The notes under the pieces were generated by a model that did not search any database, was not told the origin of the DNA, and worked only from the letters and a program-made list of their open reading frames with translations. Positions 26,683 to 35,105 of a stretch of 64,000 nt of DNA are shown piece by piece. The translations under genes and the position numbers were made by a program. Position 1 is the stretch's first letter. Every line of letters starts with the position of its first letter. Source of the stretch: Bradyrhizobium glycinis (GTDB lineage Bacteria; Pseudomonadota; Alphaproteobacteria; Rhizobiales; Xanthobacteraceae); contig NZ_JACCHQ010000019.1 in NCBI RefSeq assembly GCF_016031655.1, positions 62,001-126,000 of the forward strand, in the 5' to 3' direction.

Positions 26683-27543
26683 CTATTTGGTAAATTCACG
26701 CGATCGCGAGGCGCGCCACAGCGTCCAAAGCGTGCGCAACCGCGAGGTCGGTTGCAACGTAAACGGATTGCGTCCCGGGCGCGACAGGCGCTCGAGATCG
26801 GCCTGCGCCTGGCGCAGCGGCAGAAACGCCGGCCGCACCGGCGGCGCCACCCGCGCCAACAGCGATGAAGCCGCGGTCATATGCTGCCGGGCTTCACCCG
26901 CGAGCTGATCCAGCACCGCATGGAGATTGGGTGTCTCCTTGCCGGCGAAGACATCCTCCATGCTGCAATTGTGCTTCTCCAGCACCTGCTGCGGCACGAA
27001 CAATTGCCGGCGCGCGGCATCGCGCGGCAGATTGGCGATAACCTGCACGATACCCTGCGCCAGCCCTGCATGGCGGGCAAGATGCTCGGCCGCCTCCGAT
27101 GCCGGTCCCAACACCTGCGCTGCCAGGGCGAACAGCGCCGATGAGGTCGCCGCCAGATAACCTTCCAGCGCGGCCATAGTCGGCATCGGGTCGTTGTAGA
27201 GATCGAACTGGTGCTCCTCGGCAAGCAGCGACAGCGGCTCGACCGGCAGGTGGAAATCCCTGACAGCGCGGAGCAGCTCGGCCGCCACCGGATTGCCCTC
27301 GGCGCTGCCATGGACGTGGCCCGACAGCATGTCGGTCCACCATTGCAGGCGGATCTCGCCGGGCAAGGGCTGGCTCACCTGGTCGCGAACGCGGACGATC
27401 TCGACGTTGAAGGCATAGAGCGCCAACAAGGCGTGGCGCTCGGCGGCAGGCGCGAACAGGGTCGCGGCGTAGCGCGGAAAGTCATGACTGCGCACGAGAT
27501 CGGCGCAAAAAGCAACGGAGTCGGACGGCGCCGGGTTGCTCAT
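26683..27543 (-). CDS. Squalene/phytoene-synthase-fold protein, NDUFAF6-like
   Basis: A 286-residue isoprenoid-synthase fold protein. The segment RHALLALYAFNVEIVRVRDQ, then PLPGEIRLQWWTDML, marks the squalene/phytoene synthase superfamily. The first Asp-rich motif is degenerate (VRDQV) and the second (QGIVQVIANLPRDAARRQLF) keeps only one Asp, so catalysis by the normal metal scheme is unlikely. This is the pattern of mitochondrial complex I assembly factor NDUFAF6 and its alphaproteobacterial relatives. It overlaps the Mth938 (NDUFAF3-like) gene by 4 bases (ATGA, 27540-27543) and is surely co-translated. A role in respiratory complex I assembly is inference. Confidence 0.8.
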   Translation of the reverse strand: MSNPAPSDSVAFCADLVRSHDFPRYAATLFAPAAERHALLALYAFNVEIVRVRDQVSQPLPGEIRLQWWTDMLSGHVHGSAEGNPVAAELLRAVRDFHLPVEPLSLLAEEHQFDLYNDPMPTMAALEGYLAATSSALFALAAQVLGPASEAAEHLARHAGLAQGIVQVIANLPRDAARRQLFVPQQVLEKHNCSMEDVFAGKETPNLHAVLDQLAGEARQHMTAASSLLARVAPPVRPAFLPLRQAQADLERLSRPGRNPFTLQPTSRLRTLWTLWRASRSREFTK

Positions 27544-27923
27544 GGCACGGCGATCAGCGCGGCGGCAACCCGCCGCCGTTCACCGATCATGATGTTGTAG
27601 GTGCGCACGGCCGGGCCGGTCTGCATCGTGTCCAGTACCACCCTCACCGCTTTGAGCGCCTGACGCAGCTCCGGCGGCGGCAGCCATAGCCCCGTTCCAG
27701 TGCCGACCAGGAGCGTGTCGATGCTGTTGGCCGCCGTAAACACCCGATCCAGCGAGTAGCGGTCGATCTTCGCGGGGTCGGTCACGTCCCAAGCCCAGAT
27801 CGCGTCGGGCAGGCAGAGCAGCGAGCCCCGATGCGACATGCCGGCGAAGGCGAAGCCGCCCTTACCATAGGCATCGATCGGTGCCGAGCGCGGGAAATGC
27901 GGAGCGTTGGGATCGCCGGCCAT
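27540..27923 (-). CDS. Mth938-like (DUF498) domain protein, NDUFAF3-like
   Basis: A 127-residue protein of the Mth938/DUF498 family, whose human member NDUFAF3 assembles respiratory complex I. Visible features are PIDAYGKGGFAFAGMSHRGSL, LLVGTGTGLWLPPPELRQAL (a Gly-rich turn) and a C-terminal MQTGPAVRTYNIMIGERRRV. It lies between secF (60 bases upstream) and the squalene-synthase-fold gene (4-base overlap), an arrangement I know from other alphaproteobacteria. It may be expressed from the yajC-secDF transcript. Confidence 0.85.
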   Translation of the reverse strand: MAGDPNAPHFPRSAPIDAYGKGGFAFAGMSHRGSLLCLPDAIWAWDVTDPAKIDRYSLDRVFTAANSIDTLLVGTGTGLWLPPPELRQALKAVRVVLDTMQTGPAVRTYNIMIGERRRVAAALIAVP

Positions 27924-27983
27924 GAGCTTCGTCCGAGTGGGCTTACTGCCCTCGCAAACGCCTGTGAGGGCACGAGGTTCGGA

Positions 27984-29003
27984 TCACGCCTTGCTTTTCT
28001 TCGCCGGCGTCGCCGTATCGGGCGCGTCTTCGCGATGCTCGCCGACGCCGAGATAGATCAGGATCGGCGCTGCAATGAAGATCGAGGTGTAGGTGCCAAC
28101 CAGCACCACACCGAACATCATCACCGCGGTGAAGCTGTGGATGGCATGGCCGCCGAACAGCAGCAGCGCGAGCAGTGCCAGCGTCACCGTGACGTGGGTG
28201 ATGATCGAGCGCGACAGCGTCGAGTTGATGGATTCGTTCAGCAGCTGCGGCATCGGCATCTTCTTGTAGCGCCGCAGCATTTCCCGGATGCGGTCGTAGA
28301 TGACGACGGTGTCGTTGAGCGAATAGCCGAGAATCGTCAGCAGCGCCGCGATGCTGGTCAGGTCGAAATCGACCTGGCTGATCGACATGAAGCCGATCGT
28401 CAGCACGATGTCGTGCACGTTGGCGATCATGGCGCCCAGCGCGAACTGCCATTCGAACCGGAACCAGAGATAGATCAGGATCGCGACGATCGCGAGCATC
28501 AGGCCGAGCATGCCGTAGGCCAGGAGCTCGCCGGCGACGCGCGGACCGAGCACCTCGGTGCGCTGAATGTCGACACTGTCGCCAAGCGCGCCACGAAGCT
28601 TCTGCAGGGCTGCCTGCTGTGCCGCGTCGCCACCCGGCTGCTCCGCAACACGGATCAGGACGTTCTCGGGACCGCCGAACTGCTGCAGCTGGACCTCGCC
28701 GAGGCCCAGGGCGTCGAGCGAGGTGCGCATCGCCGCGATGTCGGCGGTGCCGGACTTCGCCTTCACCTCCAGCAGCGTGCCGCCCTTGAAGTCGATGCCC
28801 AAATTCAGGCCGTGGGTGAAGAACAGCGTGATCGCGACGATCGACAGCGCAGCCGAGATCGGGAAACTGATGCGGCGGAAGCGGGTGAAGTCGAAATGCG
28901 TCTCGTCCGGAACGATGCGCAGCGACGGCAACACGCCGAGGGCCGCAACCACGGTGAGGATGGCAATGAGGACGCCGAGCCCGATGAGAACGGTCTGAGT
29001 CAC
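27984..29003 (-). CDS. secF: Protein translocase subunit SecF
   Basis: SecF works with SecD in the inner membrane to pull exported proteins out of the SecYEG channel using the proton gradient. The 339-residue protein has a first membrane helix (ILTVVAALGVLP area), the FRRISFPISAALSIVAITLF opening, the periplasmic GLNLGIDFKGGTLLEVK (SecF signature), and the C-terminal helices with LTSIAALLTILGYSLNDTVV and YDRIREMLRR. It has a long Lys-rich tail. The start appears to be GTG at 29003. Ten bases separate it from secD, so they form one operon with yajC. Confidence 0.96.
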   Translation of the reverse strand: MTQTVLIGLGVLIAILTVVAALGVLPSLRIVPDETHFDFTRFRRISFPISAALSIVAITLFFTHGLNLGIDFKGGTLLEVKAKSGTADIAAMRTSLDALGLGEVQLQQFGGPENVLIRVAEQPGGDAAQQAALQKLRGALGDSVDIQRTEVLGPRVAGELLAYGMLGLMLAIVAILIYLWFRFEWQFALGAMIANVHDIVLTIGFMSISQVDFDLTSIAALLTILGYSLNDTVVIYDRIREMLRRYKKMPMPQLLNESINSTLSRSIITHVTVTLALLALLLFGGHAIHSFTAVMMFGVVLVGTYTSIFIAAPILIYLGVGEHREDAPDTATPAKKSKA

Positions 29004-29013
29004 GATCAGGCTC

Positions 29014-30618
29014 CTAGATCGGCACGCTCTGCGGCCGCTTCCACCGCACCCACCAAGCCACGATCAGCCGGGTCAAGGTGAAGGCGGTGAACACAGTGGT
29101 GATGATGCCGATGCCGAGCGTCACGGCGAAGCCGCGCACCGGGCCGGTGCCGATGTAGAACAGCACCGCGGCGGCAATGAAGGTGGTGATGTTGGAATCG
29201 AGGATGGTTGCGAGCGCCCGCTTGAAGCCGGCGTCGATCGCCGAGATCGCGTTGCGGCCGCCGCGCAGCTCCTCGCGGATGCGCTCGTAGATCAGCACGT
29301 TGGAGTCGACGGCGATGCCGACGGTGAGCACGATGCCGGCGATGCCGGGCAGCGTCAGCGTGGCGTTCAGCAGCGACAACAGGCCGAAGATCATGGCGAC
29401 GTTGATGGTCACCGCGATGTTCGCGAACACGCCGAACAAGCGGTAGGTCACGAGCATGAACACGACGACGAGGATCGAGCCGACATAGGCGGCGAGTTCG
29501 CCCTTCTCGATCGAGTCCTGGCCGAGGCCCGGACCGACGGTGCGCTCCTCGACGACCGTGAGCGGCGCCGGCAGCGCGCCTGCGCGGAGGAGAATCGCGA
29601 GATCGTTGGCCGATTGCACGGTGAAATTGCCGGAGATCTGGCCCTGACCGCCGGTGATGGGCTCGCGGATGACCGGCGCCGAGATCACCTTGTTGTCGAG
29701 CACGATCGCGAAAGGCAGTCCGACGTTCTCCGTCGTGGCCTGCGAGAACTTGCGGGCACCCGAGGTGTTGAACTTGAAGCTGACGACCGGCTCGCCGGTG
29801 CGCTGATCGAAGCTCGCCTGGGCGTCGGTCAAATCGCCGCCGGCGACCAGCACCTGTTTCTTGACCACGTAGGGCGTAGGCGGCGGCGATGCGCTCGTCA
29901 ACAGCTCGGATTCCGGCGGCAACCTGCCCGCTTGCGCCTGATCCGGCGGCACGGAGGTGTCGACCATGCGGAATTCCATCTTCGCGGTCTTGCCCAGCAG
30001 CTCCTTCAGGCGGGTCGGGTCCTGGAGGCCGGGGACCTGCACCAGGATGCGGTCGTTGCCCTGGCGCTGGATCACGGGCTCGACGGTACCGAGCTCGTTG
30101 ACGCGGCGTTCGACGATCTGGATCGACTGCTCAATGGTCTTGCGCATGCGGTCGAGCATCGCGGCCTGCGGGATGCTGAGGCGGATCACACCGCCGCTGG
30201 CATCAGCCACCTCGAGGTCGCGCTGGCCGCTGGATCCCATGAGGCCGCCCAGCGGCTGGGACAGCTCGCGTAGCTTGGCGAGTGCCGGCTGCACGTCGGT
30301 TTCCTTGGTGATGCGAACTTCGACCGCGTCGTTGCGCACGGTGACGCCGCCGGTGAAACCGATCTTGGCGTCGCGCAACGTTCGGCGAACGTCGTCGCGG
30401 ATCTGATCCAGCCGTTCCTTCTTCACGTAGTTGGAATCGACCTCGAGCAGCAGATAGGAGCCGCCCTGGAGGTCGAGTCCGAGCACGAGCCGGCGCTGCG
30501 CCCAGGCCGGCCAAGTCTTGACCTGGGCCTCGGGGAAGAAGTTCGGGACCGCGCAGAGGCACACGATCAGCGCCGTCAGGATGATCCCGAGCGCCTTCCA
30601 CCGCGTGAAATACAACAT
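29014..30618 (-). CDS. secD: Protein translocase subunit SecD
   Basis: Partner of SecF in proton-driven post-translocation steps. The 534-residue protein begins MLYFTRWKALGIILTALIVC (first helix), then WAQRRLVLGLDLQGGSYLLLEVD, the SecD hallmark. The large periplasmic P1 domain follows (about 50-350, with VNELGTVEPVIQRQGNDRIL), and a C-terminal bundle with GAITLP-type helices: LPGIAGIVLTVGIAVDSNVL, then IYERIREELRGG. Length and order match alphaproteobacterial SecD. The operon order is yajC-secD-secF. Confidence 0.97.
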   Translation of the reverse strand: MLYFTRWKALGIILTALIVCLCAVPNFFPEAQVKTWPAWAQRRLVLGLDLQGGSYLLLEVDSNYVKKERLDQIRDDVRRTLRDAKIGFTGGVTVRNDAVEVRITKETDVQPALAKLRELSQPLGGLMGSSGQRDLEVADASGGVIRLSIPQAAMLDRMRKTIEQSIQIVERRVNELGTVEPVIQRQGNDRILVQVPGLQDPTRLKELLGKTAKMEFRMVDTSVPPDQAQAGRLPPESELLTSASPPPTPYVVKKQVLVAGGDLTDAQASFDQRTGEPVVSFKFNTSGARKFSQATTENVGLPFAIVLDNKVISAPVIREPITGGQGQISGNFTVQSANDLAILLRAGALPAPLTVVEERTVGPGLGQDSIEKGELAAYVGSILVVVFMLVTYRLFGVFANIAVTINVAMIFGLLSLLNATLTLPGIAGIVLTVGIAVDSNVLIYERIREELRGGRNAISAIDAGFKRALATILDSNITTFIAAAVLFYIGTGPVRGFAVTLGIGIITTVFTAFTLTRLIVAWWVRWKRPQSVPI

Positions 30619-30665
30619 CGACTGGACCTGTCAGATCAGGAGACTTGAGATGCTCGCGGACGCGC

Positions 30666-31040
30666 TCACTTCGACGCGGCGTCGTCCTTGGCAGCTTCCT
30701 TGCTATCCTTGGATTCCTTCGCCGGCTCGCCCTTGGCGCGGACGCCCGAGATCATCTGACGCATCTGCCGCACGCGCACGCCGTCGGAAATCTCGAACTC
30801 GATCTGGTCGTCGTCGACCACCTTGGTGACCTTGCCGACGAGGCCGCCCGACGTGACGACGGTGTCGCCGCGGCGGATGTTCTTCACGAGTTCGGCGTGG
30901 TCGCGGACCTTCTTCTGCTGCGGACGGAGAATCAGGAAGTACATGATCACGAAGATCAGGGCGAACGGCAGCAGCGACATCAACATGCTGTTGGTGTCGC
31001 CAGCGGCCGCGGCCTGGGCATACGCAGGGGTAATCAGCAT
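30666..31040 (-). CDS. yajC: Preprotein translocase subunit YajC
   Basis: A small inner-membrane partner of SecDF. The 124-residue protein has one membrane helix (about 22-41, MSLLPFALIFVIMYFLILRP), then QQKKVRDHAELVKNIRRGDT and VVTSGGLVGKVTKVVDDDQI, the YajC core, and a Lys/Asp-rich tail (KESKDSKEAAKDDAASK). It is the first gene of the yajC-secD-secF unit, 47 bases before secD. A 182-base spacer to the divergent DUF815 gene holds its promoter. Confidence 0.95.
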   Translation of the reverse strand: MLITPAYAQAAAAGDTNSMLMSLLPFALIFVIMYFLILRPQQKKVRDHAELVKNIRRGDTVVTSGGLVGKVTKVVDDDQIEFEISDGVRVRQMRQMISGVRAKGEPAKESKDSKEAAKDDAASK

Positions 31041-31222
31041 TCGGACGATCCTCGTGAGAACGGGGGAAAGCCGGTCAGGCCCTCAAAGGCGACCGGTTCG
31101 GTCAAATTCGCGCGGACTATAGCGGCCATTGCCCCAATTGCAACGCTGCCAGACCGCCCTTTTGGGCCACCTTGCGGCGCCCCGTGAGGCCCGATAAGGC
31201 TGCGTTCTCAGGAACTTCGAAC

Positions 31223-32203
31223 ATGCCCAAAAACCATAGCAAAAGCCCGGCCGGCAAAGGCCCCCGCACCCCTGCCAACAAGCCCACCCGCCTCGCGGCA
31301 AAACGCCCCACGGCAGCGGACAGCAAGGCAGGTGGAGACCTCGCCCAGGAGCGGATCGTCCGCGCCCTTGAGACCATTGCGGCGCACCTCTCCGCCCAGG
31401 GCAAGCCGGCGATCGAGCCCGAGTCGTTCGAGCGGGCGGATGCCTATGTCTGGCACCCCGACGGACGCCTCTCGGCGGTGCCGCGCGTGAGCCGCGTCGA
31501 GCTGTTCCTGCTCAAGGGCGTCGACCGGATGCGCGACATCCTGATGGAGAACACGGAGCGCTTCGCCAATGGCCTGCCGGCCAACAACGCCCTGCTCTGG
31601 GGCGCACGCGGCATGGGCAAGTCGTCGCTGGTGAAGGCGGCGCATGCCAGCATCAACGCGGAGCGCAAGCCGGCCGACAAGCTCAAGCTGATCGAGATCC
31701 ACCGTGAGGACATCGAGAGCCTGCCGGCATTGATGGAGCAACTGCGGGCCTCCTCCTTCCGTTTCATCGTGTTCTGCGACGATCTCTCCTTCGACGGCAA
31801 CGATGCCTCCTACAAGTCGCTCAAGGCGGTGCTCGAAGGCGGTATCGAGGGCCGGCCCGAGAACGTCATCCTCTACGCCACCTCCAACCGGCGCCATCTG
31901 CTGGCGCGCGAGATGATCGAGAACGAGCGCTCGACCGCGATCAATCCGGGCGAAGCGGTCGAGGAGAAGGTCTCGCTGTCGGATCGCTTCGGCCTTTGGC
32001 TCGGCTTCCACCGCTGCAGCCAGGACGAATATCTCGCCATGGTGCGCGGCTATTGCAGCCATTTCGGCATCAGGATCGACGACGAGGCGCTGGAGCGCGA
32101 GGCACTCGAATGGTCCACAACGCGCGGCTCGCGCTCGGGCCGCGTCGCCTGGCAGTTCGTGCAGGAGCTGGCGGGACGGCTCGGTGTGAAACTAACGGCG
32201 TAG
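31223..32203 (+). CDS. DUF815-family AAA ATPase
   Basis: A 326-residue ATP-binding protein. Walker A is LLWGARGMGKSSLVKA (about 132-147) and Walker B is FIVFCDDLSFDG. Then comes LYATSNRRHLLAREMIENE with sensor-1 Asn and Arg residues, and the family's VSLSDRFGLWLGFHRCSQ. The N-terminal about 40 residues are Lys/Pro-rich and disordered, a feature of the family in alphaproteobacteria. DUF815 proteins are AAA+ loaders of unknown role. The start at 31223 is set by MPKNHSKSP after a GGAAC stretch. It is the only plus-strand gene among its neighbours, splitting yajC from the LysM/M23 gene. Confidence 0.88.
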   Translation: MPKNHSKSPAGKGPRTPANKPTRLAAKRPTAADSKAGGDLAQERIVRALETIAAHLSAQGKPAIEPESFERADAYVWHPDGRLSAVPRVSRVELFLLKGVDRMRDILMENTERFANGLPANNALLWGARGMGKSSLVKAAHASINAERKPADKLKLIEIHREDIESLPALMEQLRASSFRFIVFCDDLSFDGNDASYKSLKAVLEGGIEGRPENVILYATSNRRHLLAREMIENERSTAINPGEAVEEKVSLSDRFGLWLGFHRCSQDEYLAMVRGYCSHFGIRIDDEALEREALEWSTTRGSRSGRVAWQFVQELAGRLGVKLTA

Positions 32204-32228
32204 TAGCGCTGTTACCCCGAATTCAACT

Positions 32229-32332
32229 GTCGTCGCCCGCGAAAGCGGGCGACCCAGTACGCCGCAGCTTATCGGCTCAACAATGGCCGTCTCTGGAATA
32301 CTGGGCCGCCCGGTCGAGGCCGGGCGACGACG
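32229..32332. repeat. REP-like palindromic repeat
   Basis: tgtcgtcgcccgc at 32229-32241 is answered by gcc-gggcgacgacg ending at 32332. Inside, cgcccgcgaaagcgggcg makes a second hairpin, and acccagtac/gaatactgggc a third arm. It is one of several palindromic spacers in the window (see 37808 and 50840) and lies between convergent genes. Confidence 0.7.
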
Positions 32333-32356
32333 CATTCGTGTCGAGGCTACCCAGGC

Positions 32357-33742
32357 TCACGCCCCATTCAGGAATTGAAGCGGGTCAACCGGGCTCGATC
32401 CCTTACGGATCTCGAAGTGGAGCTGCGGCGACGCCACCTCACCGGATTGACCCGACTTGGCAATGACCTGGCCGCGCTTGATGGTATCGCCGCGCTTCAC
32501 CAACAGCTCACTCGCATGGGCATATGCGGTGACGTAGCCATTGGAGTGCCGAACCAGAACCAGATTGCCGTAACCCTTCAGCTCGTTGCCGGAATAGGCG
32601 ACGACGCCATCTTCGGCCGCCTTGATCGGCGTCCCCTCAGGCACCGCCAGATTGATGCCGTCATTGGACTTGCCATTGGTCTTAGCGCCGTAGCTCGTGA
32701 CCACCTTGCCGCGGACGGGCCAGCGGAAGGTCGGCAGCGCGCCAGTGGCCTCCGCAGCCTTCGCCGGCGTCTCGGCGGGCTTGTCTTCGACATTGCTCGT
32801 GGCCTGGGCGAGCCGCGCGCTCTGCACGGGCGCGGCGGCAGTGGCCATCTTGGTCGCGGGTGCCGGAGCTGCCGCAACGGGCTGGAGCGTTCCGGCCACC
32901 GGTGCAGCCGCGACCGGAGCCGCAGCAACCGGCGCCGCAACGGCGGCGGTCTTGGCGCCGGGCACGGTCAGCTTGGCGCCGAGCTTCAGCTTTGCCGACG
33001 GATCGAGGCCGTTGGCACGGGCGAGCTCTGCCGCCGAGATGCGGTTCTTGCGCGCGATGCTGGCGAGCGTGTCGCCGCGGTTGACGAAGTGCGTGCTCGG
33101 CGGTGCAGCGACGGCCGCAACCGGCTTGCCAGCAGGCGCTGCCGCGACGCGAGCCGTCGCGGGCGCTGGTGCAGCTGCCGTCGCCGGTGACGGAATGATC
33201 AGCTGCTGGCCGGGCGAGAGCGCCCGTGGACCCTTGTAGCCGTTGGCGGCAAGAATCGCCTGCGGCGTGACGTGATAGCGCTTGGCGAGCACGTCGAGCG
33301 TGTCGCTGGTGCCGACGATGATCTTGGTCCCGGCGGCCGGCTGAGCTGCCGCGACCGACCGCGGCGGAACGGTGGCCGTGGTCTCCAGATGCGGTTGCGC
33401 CGGAGGCGCGTATGAGCTGACGCCGCGTCCGCCGCCGGACACCCCGCCCCCGGAGGCAACGGGATAGGACTGCGGGGCAGACACCGCGGGCGGAGGCAAA
33501 GCCTGCGACTGGTAATAACCGGGCTGCGTCTGCGGCCGCGCATATTGCGGAAGCTCACGCTGCGGCGGCGGTGGCTGCTGCACCGAACCGGTCTGCTCGG
33601 AGGCGAAGGGATTGGAGAAATTCGTCTGGGATAGCCGCGACGACATGTCGGCGCTGCACCCTGCAAAACTGAAGGAGATCAGCGCCAGCACCGCGACCTG
33701 CGGCACGCGGCGCGAGTAAAGCAACTCGGCGACAGCGGACAT
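32357..33742 (-). CDS. LysM/M23 lipoprotein, NlpD-like amidase activator with degenerate active site
   Basis: A 461-residue outer-membrane lipoprotein (LISFSFAGC lipobox, Cys29). A Gln/Pro-rich linker leads to two LysM repeats (about 140-185: IIVGTSDTLDVLAKRYHVTP; about 215-262: FVNRGDTLASIARKNRISAA), then an Ala/Pro linker and an M23/LytM domain (about 345-460). The first zinc-ligand motif is NDGINLAVPEG instead of HxGxD, so the enzyme should be inactive, as in NlpD/EnvC, which activate amidases for cell division. LHFEIRKGSSPVDPLQFL keeps the second motif. It sits in the pcm-nlpD order known from other proteobacteria. An amidase target is not visible here. Confidence 0.88.
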   Translation of the reverse strand: MSAVAELLYSRRVPQVAVLALISFSFAGCSADMSSRLSQTNFSNPFASEQTGSVQQPPPPQRELPQYARPQTQPGYYQSQALPPPAVSAPQSYPVASGGGVSGGGRGVSSYAPPAQPHLETTATVPPRSVAAAQPAAGTKIIVGTSDTLDVLAKRYHVTPQAILAANGYKGPRALSPGQQLIIPSPATAAAPAPATARVAAAPAGKPVAAVAAPPSTHFVNRGDTLASIARKNRISAAELARANGLDPSAKLKLGAKLTVPGAKTAAVAAPVAAAPVAAAPVAGTLQPVAAAPAPATKMATAAAPVQSARLAQATSNVEDKPAETPAKAAEATGALPTFRWPVRGKVVTSYGAKTNGKSNDGINLAVPEGTPIKAAEDGVVAYSGNELKGYGNLVLVRHSNGYVTAYAHASELLVKRGDTIKRGQVIAKSGQSGEVASPQLHFEIRKGSSPVDPLQFLNGA

Positions 33743-33851
33743 GGTTACTCACTCGTACGCAACAGAACTGGTGTTTTAAGTAAACACGCGCCGAGTAAAT
33801 AACGGCTTAACCCTCACAATAAGATGTTGGCGGCACTGCCGATCCGGGATT

Positions 33852-34517
33852 CTACAGCTCCCGCGCCACGCCGGGCAGTGCCGGCACGAAGCGGACCTCG
33901 ACGAGTTCCTTGCGCTCGATTCCGGTTTCGCTGCGGGTCAGGCGAATTAACGTCTGCACGCCCTGATGCGGGCCGACCGGGGCGATCAGGATGCCCCCGA
34001 CCTCCAGCCGCTCGACCAGGTTCTCCGGAATCTGCTCCATCGCAGCGGTGACGATGATGCGGTCGAACGGGCCGATGTTGGAAGGCAGATTGAGACCGTC
34101 ACCGAGCATCACCTCGACATTGTGGCAATCGAGCTTCTCAAGCCGGGCGCGTGCCGCGTCGGCGAGCTTGCGATAGCGCTCGACGGTCAGCACCTGGCCG
34201 GCCAGCCGCGACAGCACGGCAGCCTGGTAGCCGGAGCCGGTGCCGATTTCGAGCACCCGGTGCTGCTTCTGGAGCTGGAGCTGCTCGGTCATGTAGGCGA
34301 CGACGAAGGGCTGGCTGATGGTCTGCCCGCAAGCGATCGGCAGCGCGCTGTCACGATAGGCGCCCTCGCGATCGGCCTCGTCGACGAAAAGCTCGCGCGG
34401 CACTTCCTCCATGGTCCGCAGCACGGCCTGATCGCTGATGCCCCGACGCCTCAGCGTGAGCTGAAACATCATCTTTTCCGGCGGGTGCTGGTGGGGCGTC
34501 ATTTTGCTATCGCTCAT
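33852..34517 (-). CDS. pcm: Protein-L-isoaspartate O-methyltransferase
   Basis: Repairs isoaspartyl damage in proteins by methylating it with S-adenosylmethionine. The SAM loop is VLEIGTGSGYQAAVLSRLAG. Upstream is the substrate segment YRDSALPIACGQTISQPFVV (the active-site Thr-Ile-Ser-Gln-Pro), and after the SAM site come VLTVERYRKLADAARARL and FDRIIVTAAMEQIPENLVER. About 221 residues; starts at 34544 and 34502 are also possible, but 34517 (MSDSKMTPHQ) fits the family length. In many proteobacteria pcm follows surE directly; here a plus-strand response regulator gene lies between them. Confidence 0.93.
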   Translation of the reverse strand: MSDSKMTPHQHPPEKMMFQLTLRRRGISDQAVLRTMEEVPRELFVDEADREGAYRDSALPIACGQTISQPFVVAYMTEQLQLQKQHRVLEIGTGSGYQAAVLSRLAGQVLTVERYRKLADAARARLEKLDCHNVEVMLGDGLNLPSNIGPFDRIIVTAAMEQIPENLVERLEVGGILIAPVGPHQGVQTLIRLTRSETGIERKELVEVRFVPALPGVAREL

Positions 34518-34730
34518 CTCGTCTGGCGGATCGCTGTACTGCACCGCAAGAACCCGAGACGAGAATCTTGTTCCGGCTCAGGAACTCATGATATCCTTTC
34601 GGCGCAGCATTTGACCACAACAAGGCCTTCAAAGCGCTAAGCCATTTGCGAGGTTTGCGTTCGCCGAAACGCGCATTGCGTCGCCTATCTTTATCTGCGA
34701 ACGTTCACGAGAATGGGCAAGGACTCACCT

Positions 34731-35102
34731 ATGACTGCGACAGGGCTTTCGGGCCGTTCTGTGTTCCTCGTCGAGGACGAGGTCATGATCAGAATGATGG
34801 TCGCGGACATGCTGGAGGAACTCGGCTACAAAGTTGCCGCCGAAGCGGGCGACATCGCCGAAGCCATGCGGCTTGCGCAATCCACCGATTTCGACCTCGC
34901 CATTCTCGACGTCAACGTCAACGGCAAGGTCATCTCGCCGGTCGCCGATGTCATCATGGCCAAGGGCTGCCCGTTTATCTTTGCCACCGGTTACGGCTCC
35001 TCCGGCCTGCCCGAGCAATATCGCGACCGGCCGGCGCTGCAGAAGCCGTTTCAGCTCGACGCGCTCGGCAAGACCATCGAGGCCGCGCTTCGCCGCGGCT
35101 AA
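34731..35102 (+). CDS. Single-domain response regulator (receiver only)
   Basis: A 123-residue CheY-like receiver with no output domain. Acidic pocket VFLVEDEVM, phosphoacceptor Asp in LAILDVNVNG, then FATGYGSSGLPEQYRDRP and the conserved Lys in LQKPFQL. The start at 34731 (MTATGLSGRS) follows AAGGACTCACCT; an in-frame ATG at 34713 is possible. The group with ILDVNVNG and GY(G/S)...LP motifs is common in rhizobia, often acting through protein binding or phosphorelay. No kinase partner is adjacent. It interrupts the otherwise minus-strand surE-pcm pair. Confidence 0.88.
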   Translation: MTATGLSGRSVFLVEDEVMIRMMVADMLEELGYKVAAEAGDIAEAMRLAQSTDFDLAILDVNVNGKVISPVADVIMAKGCPFIFATGYGSSGLPEQYRDRPALQKPFQLDALGKTIEAALRRG

Positions 35103-35105
35103 CCC

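Noticed and set aside
26954..27144. Idea that the 26683-27543 product makes carotenoid or hopanoid precursors
   Set aside because: The Asp-rich motifs needed for catalysis are degenerate and no crt or hpn gene is nearby; the NDUFAF6-like reading fits better.
30645..31187. 180-codon plus-strand frame across yajC and its upstream spacer
   Set aside because: Antisense to yajC, and the remaining part has no protein character.
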